Positions 26,201 through 40,624 are shown, numbered from the stretch's first letter. The stretch: 64,000 bases of DNA from Auanema rhodensis (GCA_964057225.1 OZ059900.1:22769638-22833637), one strand, 5' to 3'. Numbers and translations: made by a program. The notes: a model not told the origin generated them from the letters alone.

Positions 26201-27003
26201 ATTTTTGTTCATATGAGTAGTCAAATGCAACGAATTTCAGCGTGTTACATACTAAAATGAAGCATTTTACATGCTGAACACTAGAAAAATACAAAAACAC
26301 AGTATTTCCCATGAGAAATATTTTATTATGCTGGAAAACCAGTTTTTGGAAATTTCGCTGTAAACAAGGTTTTGACTTACGATTTCATGTGTTCAAACTC
26401 ATGCAATGTCAATGAAACCTAGCTCAAAATTGTTCCTACAACGTCTAGTTCCACTTTCACGACAAAAAACAGGGGTTAGAAAATTAAGGAAATTAGCATA
26501 TTCTGAGGGCACGCCCCTTATGGCTAATATTGATTAAATCGATTTTTGTTCATATGAGTCGTCAAATGCAACGAATTTCAGCGTGTTACATACTAAAATG
26601 AAGCATTTTACATGCTGAACACTAGAAAAATACAAAAACACAGTATTTCCCATGAGAAATATTTTATTATGCTGGAAAACCAGTTTTTGGAAATTTCGCT
26701 GTAAACAAGGTTTTGACTTACGATTTCATGTGTTCAAACTCATGCAATGTCAATGAAACCTAGCTCAAAATTGTTTGTACAACGTCTAGTTCCACTTTCA
26801 CGACAAAAAAACAGGGGTTAGAAAATTAAGGAAATTAGCATATTCTGAGGGCACGCCCCTTATGGCTAATATTGATTAAATCGATTTTTGTTCATATGAG
26901 TCGTCAAATGCAACGAATTTCAGCGTGTTACATACTAAAATGAAGCATTTTACATGCTGAACACTAGAAAAATACAAAAACACAGTATTTCTCATGAGAA
27001 ATA
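23244..27003. repeat. Mosaic of rearranged Domain I units
   Basis: Eleven units follow in broken order. The unit at 23,586 joins a CTCTTGC left part to an ATACCAAAAC right end and carries a private AAGAAAATT. The next unit (23,928) lacks TGGTAAACC but has GAGTAGTC and TACTTAAATG, as if a left half and a right half of neighbouring types were fused with loss of one unit. CCCCTAATGG recurs at 24,805 and TGGTAAACC at 25,990. The private CAACATCTAG lies near 25,072. Confidence 0.7.
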
Positions 27004-30000
27004 TTTTATTATGCTGGAAAACCAGTTTTTGGAAATTTCGCTGTAAACAAGGTTTTGACTTACGATTTCATGTGTTCAAACTCATGCAATGTCAATGAAA
27101 CCTAGCTCAAAATTGTTTGTACAACGTCTAGTTCCACTTTCACGACAAAAAAACAGGGGTTAGAAAGTTTAGGAAATTAGCATATTCTGAGGGCACGCCC
27201 CTTATGGCTAATATTGATTAAATCGATTTTTGTTCATATGAGTCGTCAAATGCAACGAATTTCAGCGTGTTACATACTAAAATGAAATATTTTACATGCT
27301 GAACACTAAAAAAATACAAAAACACAGTTTTTCCCATGAGAAATATTTTATTATGCTGGAAAACCAGTTTTTGGAAATTTCGCTGTAAACAAGGTTTTGA
27401 CTTACGATTTCATGTGTTCAAACTCTTGCAATGTCAATGAAACCTAGCTCAAAATTGTTCGTACAACGTCTAGTTCCACTTTCACGACAAAAAAACAGGG
27501 GTTAGAAAGTTTAGGAAATTAGCATATTCTGAGGGCACGCCCCTTATGGCTAATATTGATTAAATCGATTTTTGTTCATATGAGTCGTCAAATGCAACGA
27601 ATTTCAGCGTGTTACATACTAAAATGAATTATTTTACATGCTGAACACTAGAAAAATACAAAAACACAGTATTTCCCATGAGAAAAATTTTATTATGCTG
27701 GAAAACCAGTTTTTGGAAATTTCGCTGTAAACAAGGTTTTGACTTACGATTTCATGTGTTCAAACTCATGCAATGTCAATGAAACCTAGCTCAAAATTGT
27801 TTGTACAACGTCTAGTTCCACTTTCACGACAAAAAAACAGGGGTTAGAAAATTAAGGAAATTAGCATATTCTGAGGGCACGCCCCTTATGGCTAATATTG
27901 ATTAAATCGATTTTTGTTCATATGAGTCGTCAAATGCAACGAATTTCAGCGTGTTACAAACTAAAATGAAGCATTTTACATGCTGAACACTAGAAAAATA
28001 CAAAAACACAGTATTTCCCATGAGAAATATTTTATTATGCTTGAAAACCAGTTTTTGGAAATTTCGCTGTAAACAAGGTTTTGACTTACGATTTCATATG
28101 TTCAAACTCATGCAATGTCAATGAAACCTAGCTCAAAATTGTTTGTACAACGTCTAGTTCCACTTTCACGACAAAAAAACAGGGGTTAGAAAGTTTGGGA
28201 AATTAGCATATTCTGAGGGCACGCCCCTTATGGCTAATATTGATTAAATCGATTTTTGTTCATATGAGTCGTCAACTGCAACGAATTTCAGCGTGTTACA
28301 TACTAAAATGAAGCATTTTACATGCTGAACACTAAAAAATACAAAAACACAGTTTTTCCCATGAGAAATATTTTATTATGCTGGAAAACCAGTTTTTGGA
28401 AATTTCGCTGTAAACAAGGTTTTGACATACGATTTCATGTGTTCAAACTCATGCAATGTCAATGAAACCTAGCTCAAAATTGTTCGTACAACGTCTAGTT
28501 CCACTTTCACGACAAAAAAACAGGGGTTAGAAAATTAAGGAAATTAGCATATTCTGAGGGCACGCCCCTTATGGCTAATATTGATTAAATCGATTTTTGT
28601 TCATATGAGTCGTCAAATGCAACGAATTTCAGCGTGTTACATACTAAAATGAAGCATTTTACATGCTGAACACTAGAAAAATACAAAAACACAGTATTTC
28701 TCATGAGAAATATTTTATTATGCTGGAAAACCAGTTTTTGGAAATTTCGCTGTAAACAAGGTTTTGACTTACGATTTCATGTGTTCAAACTCATGCAATG
28801 TCAATGAAACCTAGCTCAAAATTGTTTGTACAACGTCTAGTTCCACTTTCACGACAAAAAAACAGGGGTTAGAAAATTAAGGAAATTAGCATATTCTGAG
28901 GGCACGCCCCTTATGGCTAATATTGATTAAATCGATTTTTGTTCATATGAGTAGTCAAATGCAACGAATTTCAGCGTGTTACATACTAAAATGAAGCATT
29001 TTACATGCTGAACACTAGAAAAATACAAAAACACAGTATTTCCCATGAGAAATATTTTATTATGCTGGAAAACCAGTTTTTGGAAATTTCGCTGTAAACA
29101 AGGTTTTGACTTACGATTTCATATGTTCAAACTCATGCAATGTCAATGAAACCTAGCTCAAAATTGTTTGTACAACGTCTAGTTCCACTTTCACGACAAA
29201 AAAACAGGGGTTAGAAAATTAAGGAAATTAGCATATTCTGAGGGCACGCCCCTTATGGCTAATATTGATTAAATCGATTTTTGTTCATATGAGTCGTCAA
29301 ATGCAACGAATTTCAGCGTGTTACATACTAAAATGAAATATTTTACATGCTGAACACTAAAAAAATACAAAAACACAGTTTTTCCCATGAGAAATATTTT
29401 ATTATGCTGGAAAACCAGTTTTTGGAAATTTCGCTGTAAACAAGGTTTTGACTTACGATTTCATGTGTTCAAACTCTTGCAATGTCAATGAAACCTAGCT
29501 CAAAATTGTTCGTACAACGTCTAGTTCCACTTTCACGACAAAAAAACAGGGGTTAGAAAGTTTAGGAAATTAGCATATTCTGAGGGCACGCCCCTTATGG
29601 CTAATATTGATTAAATCGATTTTTGTTCATATGAGTCGTCAAATGCAACGAATTTCAGCGTGTTACATACTAAAATGAATTATTTTACATGCTGAACACT
29701 AGAAAAATACAAAAACACAGTATTTCCCATGAGAAAAATTTTATTATGCTGGAAAACCAGTTTTTGGAAATTTCGCTGTAAACAAGGTTTTGACATACGA
29801 TTTCATGTGTTCAAACTCATGCAATGTCAATGAAACCTAGCTCAAAATTGTTCGTACAACGTCTAGTTCCACTTTCACGACAAAAAAACAGGGGTTAGAA
29901 AATTAAGGAAATTAGCATATTCTGAGGGCACGCCCCTTATGGCTAATATTGATTAAATCGATTTTTGTTCATATGAGTAGTCAAATGCAACGAATTTCAG

Positions 30001-31106
30001 CGTGTTACATACTAAAATGAAGCATTTTACATGCTGAACACTAAAAAAATACAAAAACACAGTTTTTCCCATGAGAAATATTTTATTATGCTGGAAAACC
30101 AGTTTTTGGAAATTTCGCTGTAAACAAGGTTTTGACTTACGATTTCATGTGTTCAAACTCATGCAATGTCAATGAAACCTAGCTCAAAATTGTTCGTACA
30201 ACGTCTAGTTCCACTTTCACGACAAAAAAACAGGGGTTAGAAAATTTAGGAAATTAGCATATTCTGAGGGCACGCCCCTTATGGCTAATATTGATTAAAT
30301 CGATTTTTGTTCATATGAGTCGTCAAATGCAACGAATTTCAGCGTGTTACATACTAAAATGAAATATTTTACATGCTGAACACTAAAAAAATACAAAAAC
30401 ACAGTTTTTCCCATGAGAAATATTTTATTATGCTGGAAAACCAGTTTTTGGAAATTTCGCTGTAAACAAGGTTTTGACTTACGATTTCATGTGTTCAAAC
30501 TCATGCAATGTCAATGAAACCTAGCTCAAAATTGTTTGTACAACGTCTAGTTCCACTTTCACGACAAAAAAACAGGGGTTAGAAAATTTAGGAAATTAGC
30601 ATATTCTGAGGGCACGCCCCTTATGGCTAATATTGATTAAATCGATTTTTGTTCATATGAGTCGTCAAATGCAACGAATTTCAGCGTGTTACATACTAAA
30701 ATGAAGTATTTTACATGCTGAACACTAGAAAAATACAAAAACACAGTATTTCCCATGAGAAATATTTTATTATGCTGGAAAACCAGTTTTTGGAAATTTC
30801 GCTGTAAACAAGGTTTTGACTTACGATTTCATATGTTCAAACTCATGCAATGTCAATGAAACCTAGCTCAAAATTGTTTGTACAACGTCTAGTTCCACTT
30901 TCACGACAAAAAAACAGGGGTTAGAAAATTAAGGAAATTAGCATATTCTGAGGGCACACCCCTTATGGCTAATATTGATTAAATCGATTTTTGTTCATAT
31001 GAGTCGTCAAATGCAACGAATTTCAGCGTGTTACATACTAAAATGAAGTATTTTACATGCTGAACACTAGAAAAATACAAAAACACAGTATTTCCCATGA
31101 GAAATA
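27004..31106. repeat. Units with GAAAGTTTAGG / CATATGTTC marks
   Basis: Twelve units show a distinctive subset of alleles: GAAAGTTTAGG, AAATATTTTAC, AATTATTTTAC, GAGAAAAATTTTATT (27,681 and 29,732, offset 2,051 bp) and TTTGACATACG (28,424 and 29,792, offset 1,368 bp). A two-unit segment around 27.2-27.7 kb therefore recurs about six units later at 29.2-29.7 kb. The unit starting at 28,030 has several private changes, including GCTTGAAAACC, GTTTGGGAAATT, CAACTGCAACG and one base lost in CACTAAAAAATAC. Confidence 0.75.
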
Positions 31107-34100
31107 TTTTATTATGCTGGAAAACCAGTTTTTGGAAATTTCGCTGTAAACAAGGTTTTGACTTACGATTTCATATGTTCAAACTCATGCAATGTCAATG
31201 AAACCTAGCTCAAAATTGTTTGTACAACGTCTAGTTCCACTTTCACGACAAAAAAACAGGGGTTAAAAAATTAAGGAAATTAGCATATTCTGAGGGCACG
31301 CCCCTTATGGCTAATATTGATTAAATCGATTTTTGTTCATATGAGTCGTCAAATGCAACGAATTTCAGCGTGTTACATACTAAAATGAAGTATTTTACAT
31401 GCTGAACACTAGAAAAATACAAAAACACAGTATTTCCCATGAGAAATATTTTATTATGCTGGAAAACCAGTTTTTGGAAATTTCGCTGTAAACAAGGTTT
31501 TGACTTACGATTTCATATGTTCAAACTCATGCAATGTCAATGAAACCTAGCTCAAAATTGTTTGTACAACGTCTAGTTCCACTTTCACGACAAAAAAACA
31601 GGGGTTAGAAAATTAAGGAAATTAGCATATTCTGAGGGCACGCCCCTTATGGCTAATATTGATTAAATCGATTTTTGTTCATATGAGTCGTCAAATGCAA
31701 CGAATTTCAGCGTGTTACATACTAAAATGAAGCATTTTACATGCTGAACACTAGAAAAATACAAAAACACAGTTTTTCCCATGAGAAATATTTTATTATG
31801 CTGGAAAACCAGTTTTTGGAAATTTCGCTGTAAACAAGGTTTTGACTTACGATTTCATGTGTTCAAACTCTTGCAATGTCAATGAAACCTAGCTCAAAAT
31901 TGTTCGTACAACGTCTAGTTCCACTTTCACGACAAAAAAACAGGGGTTAGAAAATTTAGGAAATTAGCATATTCTGAGGGCACGCCCCTTATGGCTAATA
32001 TTGATTAAATCGATTTTTGTTCATATGAGTCGTCAAATGCAACGAATTTCAGCGTGTTACATACTAAAATGAAGTATTTTACATGCTGAACACTAGAAAA
32101 ATACAAAAACACAGTATTTCCCATGAGAAATATTTTATTATGCTGGAAAACCAGTTTTTGGAAATTTCGCTGTAAACAAGGTTTTGACTTACGATTTCAT
32201 GTGTTCAAACTCATGCAATGTCAATGAAACCTAGCTCAAAATTGTTCCTACAACGTCTAGTTCCACTTTCACGACAAAAAACAGGGGTTAGAAATATAAG
32301 GAAATTAGCATATTCTGAGGGCACGCCCCTTATGGCTAATATTGATTAAATCGATTTTTGTTCATATGAGTCGTCAAATGCAACGAATTTCAGCGTGTTA
32401 CATACTGAAATGAAGCATTTTACATGCTGAACACTAGAAAAATACAAAAACACAGTATTTCTCATGAGAAATATTTTATTATGCTGGAAAACCAGTTTTT
32501 GGAAATTTCGCTGTAAACAAGGTTTTGACTTACGATTTCATGTGTTCAAACTCATGCAATGTCAATGAAACCTAGCTCAAAATTGTTTGTACAACGTTTA
32601 GTTCCACTTTCACGACAAAAAAACAGGGGTTAGAAAATTAAGGAAATTAGCATATTCTGAGGGCACGCCCCTTATGGCTAATATTGATTAAATCGATTTT
32701 TGTTCATATGAGTAGTCAAATGCAACGAATTTCAGCGTGTTACATACTAAAATGAAGCATTTTACATGCTGAACACTAGAAAAATACAAAAACACAGTAT
32801 TTCCCATGAGAAATATTTTATTATGCTGGAAAACCAGTTTTTGGAAATTTCGCTGTAAACAAGGTTTTGACTTACGATTTCATATGTTCAAACTCATGCA
32901 ATGTCAATGAAACCTAGCTCAAAATTGTTTGTACAACGTCTAGTTCCACTTTCACGACAAAAAAACAGGGGTTAGAAAATTAAGGAAATTAGCATATTCT
33001 GAGGGCACGCCCCTTATGGCTAATATTGATTAAATCGATTTTTGTTCATATGAGTCGTCAAATGCAACGAATTTCAGCGTGTTACATACTAAAATGAAGT
33101 ATTTTACATGCTGAACACTAGAAAAATACAAAAACACAGTATTTCCCATGAGAAATATTTTATTATGCTGGAAAACCAGTTTTTGGAAATTTCGCTGTAA
33201 ACAAGGTTTTGACTTACGATTTCATATGTTCAAACTCATGCAATGTCAATGAAACCTAGCTCAAAATTGTTTGTACAACGTCTAGTTCCACTTTCACGAC
33301 AAAAAAACAGGGGTTAGAAAATTAAGGAAATTAGCATATTCTGAGGGCACGCCCCTTATGGCTAATATTGATTAAATCGATTTTTGTTCATATGAGTCGT
33401 CAAATGCAACGAATTTCAGCGTGTTACATACTAAAATGAAGCATTTTACATGCTGAACACTAGAAAAATACAAAAACACAGTTTTTCCCATGAGAAATAT
33501 TTTATTATGCTGGAAAACCAGTTTTTGGAAATTTCGCTGTAAACAAGGTTTTGACTTACGATTTCATGTGTTCAAACTCTTGCAATGTCAATGAAACCTA
33601 GCTCAAAATTGTTCGTACAACGTCTAGTTCCACTTTCACGACAAAAAAACAGGGGTTAGAAAATTTAGGAAATTAGCATATTCTGAGGGCACGCCCCTTA
33701 TGGCTAATATTGATTAAATCGATTTTTGTTCATATGAGTCGTCAAATGCAACGAATTTCAGCGTGTTACATACTAAAATGAAGTATTTTACATGCTGAAC
33801 ACTAGAAAAATACAAAAACACAGTATTTCCCATGAGAAATATTTTATTATGCTGGAAAACCAGTTTTTGGAAATTTCGCTGTAAACAAGGTTTTGACTTA
33901 CGATTTCATGTGTTCAAACTCATGCAATGTCAATGAAACCTAGCTCAAAATTGTTCCTACAACGTCTAGTTCCACTTTCACGACAAAAAACAGGGGTTAG
34001 AAATATAAGGAAATTAGCATATTCTGAGGGCACGCCCCTTATGGCTAATATTGATTAAATCGATTTTTGTTCATATGAGTCGTCAAATGCAACGAATTTC

Positions 34101-34524
34101 AGCGTGTTACATACTAAAATGAAGCATTTTACATGCTGAACACTAGAAAAATACAAAAACACAGTATTTCTCATGAGAAATATTTTATTATGCTGGAAAA
34201 CCAGTTTTTGGAAATTTCGCTGTAAACAAGGTTTTGACTTACGATTTCATGTGTTCAAACTCATGCAATGTCAATGAAACCTAGCTCAAAATTGTTTGTA
34301 CAACGTTTAGTTCCACTTTCACGACAAAAAAACAGGGGTTAGAAAATTAAGGAAATTAGCATATTCTGAGGGCACGCCCCTTATGGCTAATATTGATTAA
34401 ATCGATTTTTGTTCATATGAGTAGTCAAATGCAACGAATTTCAGCGTGTTACATACTAAAATGAAGCATTTTACATGCTGAACACTAGAAAAATACAAAA
34501 ACACAGTATTTCCCATGAGAAATA
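31107..34524. repeat. 5-unit tandem duplication (2 x 1,709 bp)
   Basis: Copy one is 31,107-32,815 and copy two 32,816-34,524. Private marks recur at 1,709 bp: GAAATATAAGG at 32,291 and 34,000, and CAACGTTTAG at 32,592 and 34,301. Differences seen are GGTTAAAAAATT near 31,262 and TACTGAAATG near 32,403, both in copy one only. This block forms the right edge of Domain I. Confidence 0.85.
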
Positions 34525-37500
34525 TTTTATTATGCTGGAAAACCAGTTTTTGGAAATTTCGCTGTAAACAAGGTTTTGACTTACGATTTCATGTGTTCAA
34601 ACTCATGCAATGTCAATGAAACCTAGCTCAAAATTGTTCGTACAACGTCTAGTTCCACTTTCACGACAAAAAAACAGGGGTTAGAAAATTAAGGAAATTA
34701 GCATATTCTGAGGGCACGCCCCTTATGGCTAATATTGATTAAATCGATTTTTGTTCATATGAGTCGTCAAATGCAACGAATTTCAGCGTGTTACATACTA
34801 AAATGAAGCATTTTACATGCTGAACACTAGAAAAATACAAAAACACAGTATTTCTCATGAGAAATATTTTATTATGCTGGAAAACCAGTTTTTGGAAATT
34901 TCGCTGTAAACAAGGTTTTCACTTACGATTTCATGTGTTCAAACTCATGCAATGTCAATGAAACCTAGCTCAAAATTTTTTGTACAACGTCTAGTTCCAC
35001 TTTCACGACAAAAAAACAGGGGTTAGAAAATTAAGGAAATTAGCATATTTTGAGGGCACGCCCCTTATGGCTAATATTGATTAAATCGATTTTTGTTCAT
35101 ATGAGTAGTCAAATGCAACGAATTTCAGCGTGTTACATACTAAAATGAAGCATTTCACACGCTGAACACTAGAAAAATACAAAAACACAGTATTTCCCAT
35201 GAGAAATATTTTATTATGCTGGAAAACCAGTTTTTGGAAATTTCGCTGTAAACAAGGTTTTGACTTACGATTTCATGTGTTCAAACTCATGCAATGTCAA
35301 TGAAACCTAGCTCAAAATTGTTTGTACAACGTCTAGTTCCACTTTCACGACAAAAAAACAGGGGTTAGAAAATTAAGGAAATTAGCATATTCTGAGGGCA
35401 CGCCCCTTATGGCTAATATTGATTTAAACGATTTTTGTTCATATGAGTCGTCAAATGCAACGAATTTCAGCGTGTTACATACTAAAATGAAGCATTTTAC
35501 ATGCTGAACACTAGAAAAATACGAAAACACAGTTTTTCCCATGAGAAATATTTTATTATGCTGGAAAACCAGTTTTTGGAAATTTCGCTGTAAACAAGGT
35601 TTTGACTTACGATTTCATGTGTTCAAACTCATGCAATGTCAATGAAACCTAGCTCAAAATTGTTCGTACAACGTCTAGTTCCACTTTCACGACAAAAAAA
35701 CAGGGGTTAGAAAATTTAGGAAATTAGCATATTCTGAGGGCACGCCCCTTATGGCTAATATTGATTAAATCGATTTTTGTTCATATGAGTCGTCAAATGA
35801 AACGAATTTCAGCGTGTTACATACTAAAATGAAGTATTTTACATGCTGAACATTAGAAAAATACAAAAACACAGTTTTTCCCATGAGAAATATTTTATTA
35901 TGCTGGAAAACCAGTTTTTGGAAGTTTCGCTGTAAACAAGGTTTTGACTTACGATTTCATGTGTTCAAACTCATGCAATGTCAATGAAACCTAGCTCAAA
36001 ATTGTTCCTACAACGTCTAGTTCCACTTTCACGACAAAAAACAGGGGTTAGAAAATTAAGGAAATTAGCATATTCTGAGGGCACGCCCCTTATGGCTAAT
36101 ATTGATTAAATCGATTTTTGTTCATATGAGTCGTCAAATGCAACGAATTTCAGCGTGTTACATACTTAAATGAAGCATTTTACATGCTGAACACTAGAAA
36201 AATACAAAAACACAGTATTTCTCATGAGAAATATTTTATTATGCTGGAAAACCAGTTTTTGGAAATTTCGCTGTAAACAAGGTTTTCACTTACGATTTCA
36301 TGTGTTCAAACTCATGCAATGTCAATGAAACCTAGCTCAAAATTTTTTGTACAACGTCTAGTTCCACTTTCACGACAAAAAAACAGGGGTTAGAAAATTA
36401 AGGAAATTAGCATATTCTGAGGGCACGCCCCTTATGGCTAATATTGATTAAATCGATTTTTGTTCATATGAGTAGTCAAATGCAACGAATTTCAGCGTGT
36501 TACATACTAAAATGAAGCATTTCACATGCTGAACACTAGAAAAATACAAAAACACAGTATTTCCCATGAGAAATATTTTATTATGCTGGAAAACCAGTTT
36601 TTGGAAATTTCGCTGTAAACAAGGTTTTGACTTACGATTTCATGTGTTCAAACTCATGCAATGTCAATGAAACCTAGCTCAAAATTGTTTGTACAACGTC
36701 TAGTTCCACTTTCACGACAAAAAAACAGGGGTTAGAAAATTAAGGAAATTAGCATATTCTGAGGGCACGCCCCTTATGGCTAATATTGATTTAAACGATT
36801 TTTGTTCATATGAGTCGTCAAATGCAACGAATTTCAGCGTGTTACATACTAAAATGAAGCATTTTCCATGCTGAACACTAGAAAAATACAAAAACACAGT
36901 ATTTCTCATGAGAAATATTTTATTATGCTGGAAAACCAGTTTTTGGAATTTTCGCTGTAAACGAGGTTTTGACTTACGATTTCATGTGTTCAAACTCATG
37001 CAATGTCAATGAAACCTAGCTCAAAATTGTTTGTACAACGTCTAGTTCCACTTTCACGACAAAAAAACAGGGGTTAGAAAATTAAGGAAATTAGCATATT
37101 CTGAGGGCACGCCCCTTATGGCTAATATTGATTAAATCGATTTTTGTTCATATGAGTCGTCAAATGAAACGAATTTCAGCGTGTTACATACTAAAATGAA
37201 GTATTTTACATGCTGAACATTAGAAGAATACAAAAACACAGTTTTTCCCATGAGAAATATTTTATTATGCTGGAAAACCAGTTTTTGGAATTTTCGCTGT
37301 AAACGAGGTTTTGACTTATGATTTCATGTGTTCAAACTCATGCAATGTCAATGAAACCTAGCTCAAAATTGTTCCTACAACGTCTAGTACCACTTTCACG
37401 ACAAAAAACAGGGGTTAGAAAATTAAGGAAATTAGCATATTCTGAGGGCACGCCCCTTATGGCTAATATTGATTAAATCGATTTTTGTTCATATGAGTCG

Positions 37501-39019
37501 TCAAATGCAACGAATTTCAGCGTGTTACATACTTAAATGAAGCATTTTACATGCTGAACACTAGAAAAATACAAAAACACAGTATTTCTCATGAGAAATA
37601 TTTTATTATGCTGGAAAACCAGTTTTTGGAAATTTCGCTGTAAACAAGGTTTTCACTTACGATTTCATGTGTTCAAACTCATGCAATGTCAATGAAACCT
37701 AGCTCAAAATTGTTTGTACAACGTCTAGTTCCACTTTCACGACAAAAAAACAGGGGTTAGAAAATTAAGGAAATTAGCATATTCTGAGGGCACGCCCCTT
37801 ATGGCTAATATTGATTTAAACGATTTTTGTTCATATGAGTCGTCAAATGCAACGAATTTCAGCGTGTTACATACTAAAATGAAGCATTTTTCATGCTGAA
37901 CACTAGAAAAATACAAAAACACAGTATTTCTCATGAGAAATATTTTATTATGCTGGAAAACCAGTTTTTGGAATTTTCGCTGTAAACGAGGTTTTGACTT
38001 ACGATTTCATGTGTTCAAACTCATGCAATGTCAATGAAACCTAGCTCAAAATTGTTTGTACAACGTCTAGTTCCACTTTCACGACAAAAAAACAGGGGTT
38101 AGAAAATTAAGGAAATTAGCATATTCTGAGGGCACGCCCCTTATGGCTAATATTGATTAAATCGATTTTTGTTCATATGAGTAGTCAAATGCAACGAATT
38201 TCAGCGTGTTACATACTAAAATGAAGCATTTCACATGCTGAACACTAGAAAAATACAAAAACACAGTATTTCCCATGAGAAATATTTTATTATGCTGGAA
38301 AACCAGTTTTTGGAAATTTCGCTGTAAACAAGGTTTGACTTACGATTTCATGTGTTCAAACTCATGCAATGTCAATGAAACCTAGCTCAAAATTGTTCGT
38401 ACAACGTCTAGTTCCACTTTCACGACAAAAAAACAGGGGTTAGAAAATTTAGTAAATTAGCATATTCTGAGGGCACGCCCCTTATGGCTAATATTGATTA
38501 AATCGATTTTTGTTCATATGAGTCGTCAAATGCAACGAATTTCAGCGTGTTACATACTAAAATGAAGTATTTTACATGCTGAACACTAGAAAAATACAAA
38601 AACACAGTATTTCCCATGAGAAATATTTTATTATGCTGGAAAACCAGTTTTTGGACATTTCGCTGTAAACAAGGTTTTGACTTACGATTTCATGTGTTCA
38701 AACTCATGCAATGTCAATGAAACCTAGCTCAAAATTGTTTGTACAACGTCTAGTTCCACTTTCACGACAAAAAAACAGGGGTTAGAAAATTAAGGAAATT
38801 AGCATATTCTGAGGGCACGCCCCTTATGGCTAATATTGATTTAAACGATTTTTGTTCATATGAGTCGTCAAATGCAACGAATTTCAGCGTGTTACATACT
38901 AAAATGAAGCATTTTACATGCTGAACACTAGAAAAATACAAAAACACAGTATTTCTCATGAGAAATATTTTATTATGCTGGAAAACCAGTTTTTGGAATT
39001 TTCGCTGTAAACAAGGTTT
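34525..39019. repeat. Start of Domain II; 3-unit spacing of TTTAAACG units
   Basis: Thirteen units introduce the Domain II alleles. GGTTTTCACTT appears near 34,914, 36,283 and 37,648, and AAATTTTTTGTAC near 34,974 and 36,342. TTTAAACG units lie near 35,422, 36,790, 37,815 and 38,840, the last three spaced 1,025 bp apart. Each TTTAAACG unit from 36.8 kb on is followed by a GGAATTTTCGC unit. Private changes include TTTTCCATG near 36,862, TTTTTCATG near 37,887 and CTAGTACCAC near 37,384. Confidence 0.75.
35426..37165. repeat. Spaced duplication A, left copy (offset 8,537 bp)
   Basis: This 1.7-kb block recurs at about 43,963-45,702. Shared marks in order are ATACGAAAAC (ACG at 35,521/44,058), CAAATGAAAC (35,794/44,331), GAACATTAG, the 6-A run, TACTTAAATG, GGTTTTCACTT, AAATTTTTTGTAC, a TTTAAACG unit and a GGAATTTTCGC/AAACGAGG unit. 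The offset equals 25 units less small deletions. Differences include GAAGTTTCGC near 35,932 in the left copy and GACAAACAAACAGG near 45,252 in the right copy. Confidence 0.75.
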
Positions 39020-40286
39020 GACTTACGATTTCATGTGTTCAAACTCATGCAATGTCAATGAAACCTAGCTCAAAATTGTTCGTACAACGTCTAGTTCCAC
39101 TTTCACGACAAAAAAACAGGGGTTAGAAAATTTAGGAAATTAGCATATTCTGAGGGCACGCCCCTTATGGCTAATATTGATTAAATCGATTTTTGTTCAT
39201 ATGAGTCGTCAAATGCAACGAATTTCAGCGTGTTACATACTAAAATGGAGTATTTTACATGCTGAACACTAGAAAAATACAAAAACACAGTATTTCCCAT
39301 GAGAAATATTTTATTATGCTGGAAAACCAGTTTTTGGAAATTTCGCTGTAAACAAGGTTTTGACTTACGATTTCATGTGTTCAAACTCATGCAATGTCAA
39401 TGAAACCTAGCTCAAAATTGTTCCTACAACGTCTAGTTCCACTTTCACGACAAAAAACAGGGGTTAGAAAATTAAGGAAATTAGCATATTCTGAGGGCAC
39501 GCCCCTTATGGCTAATATTGATTAAATCGATTTTTGTTCATATGAGTCGTCAAATGCAACGAATTTCAGCGTGTTACATACTAAAATGAAGCATTTTACA
39601 TGCGGAACACTAGAAAAATACAAAAACACAGTATTTCCCATGAGAAATATTTTATTATGCTGGAAAACCAGTTTTTGGAAATTTCGCTGTAAACAAGGTT
39701 TTGACTTACGATTTCATGTGTTCAAACTCATGCAATGTCAATGAAACCTAGCTCAAAATTGTTCGTACAACGTCTAGTTCCACTTTCACGACAAAAAAAC
39801 AGGGGTTAGAAAATTTAGGAAATTAGCATATTCTGAGGGCACGCCCCTTATGGCTAATATTGATTAAATCGATTTTTGTTCATATGAGTCGTCAAATGCA
39901 ACGAATTTCAGCGTGTTACATACTAAAATGGAGTATTTTACATGCTGAACACTAGAAAAATACAAAAACACAGTATTTCCCATGAGAAATATTTTATTAT
40001 GCTGGAAAACCAGTTTTTGGAAATTTCGCTGTAAACAAGGTTTTGACTTACGATTTCATGTGTTCAAACTCATGCAATGTCAATGAAACCTAGCTCAAAA
40101 TTGTTCCTACAACGTCTAGTTCCACTTTCACGACAAAAAACAGGGGTTAGAAAATTAAGGAAATTAGCATATTCTGAGGGCACGCCCCTTATGGCTAATA
40201 TTGATTAAATCGATTTTTGTTCATATGAGTCGTCAAATGCAACGAATTTCAGCGTGTTACATACTAAAATGAAGCATTTTACATGC
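39020..40286. repeat. 2-unit duplication, offset 683 bp
   Basis: The segment 39,020-39,603 recurs at 39,703-40,286. The shared private mark AAAATGGAG starts near 39,243 and 39,926, followed in each case by a TTCCTAC/6-A unit. The copies diverge on the right, where the first has CATGCGGAAC and the second CATGCTGAAC. The AAAATGGAG mark is seen once more near 43,681. Confidence 0.75.
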
Positions 40287-40624
40287 TGAACACTAGAAAA
40301 ATACGAAAACACAGTTTTTCCCATGAGAAATATTTTATTATGCTGGAAAACCAGTTTTTGGAAATTTCGCTGTAAACAAGGTTTTGACTTACGATTTCAT
40401 GTGTTCAAACTCATGCAATGTCAATGAAACCTAGCTCAAAATTGTTTGTACAACGTCTAGTTCCACTTTCACGACAAAAAAACAGGGGTTAGAAAATTAA
40501 GGAAATTAGCATATTCTGAGGGCACGCCCCTTATGGCTAATATTGATTAAATCGATTTTTGTTCATATGAGTAGTCAAATGCAACGAATTTCAGCGTGTT
40601 ACATACTAAAATGAAGCATTTCAC

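Larger units (their letters stand above)
1..34524. repeat. Domain I of the array
   Basis: About 101 units share a pool of variants that I do not find further right: CCCCTAATGG (first bases at 1904, 4296, 8741, 10791, 12159, 13526, 14894, 15578, 18312, 18996, 23438, 24805), TGGTAAACC (3088, 9925, 12660, 16763, 18129, 20181, 21547, 22572, 25990), CATATGTTC (about 5.88-33.2 kb) and CTCTTGCAATG (about 2.13-33.6 kb). The GGAATTTTCGC, AAGGTTTGAC and TTTAAACG variants are absent. The right edge is placed at the end of the 5-unit duplication at 34,524. The next unit is neutral and the following one (from 34,867) already carries Domain II markers. Confidence 0.8.

Noticed and set aside
35345-35542. 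Family of 65-residue minus-strand proteins repeated through the right half
   Set aside because: The frames lie wholly inside satellite units and exist only where one stop is lost. They keep the repeat's spacing and show no recognisable domain, start context or regulatory sequence. Their similarity is that of the repeat itself.
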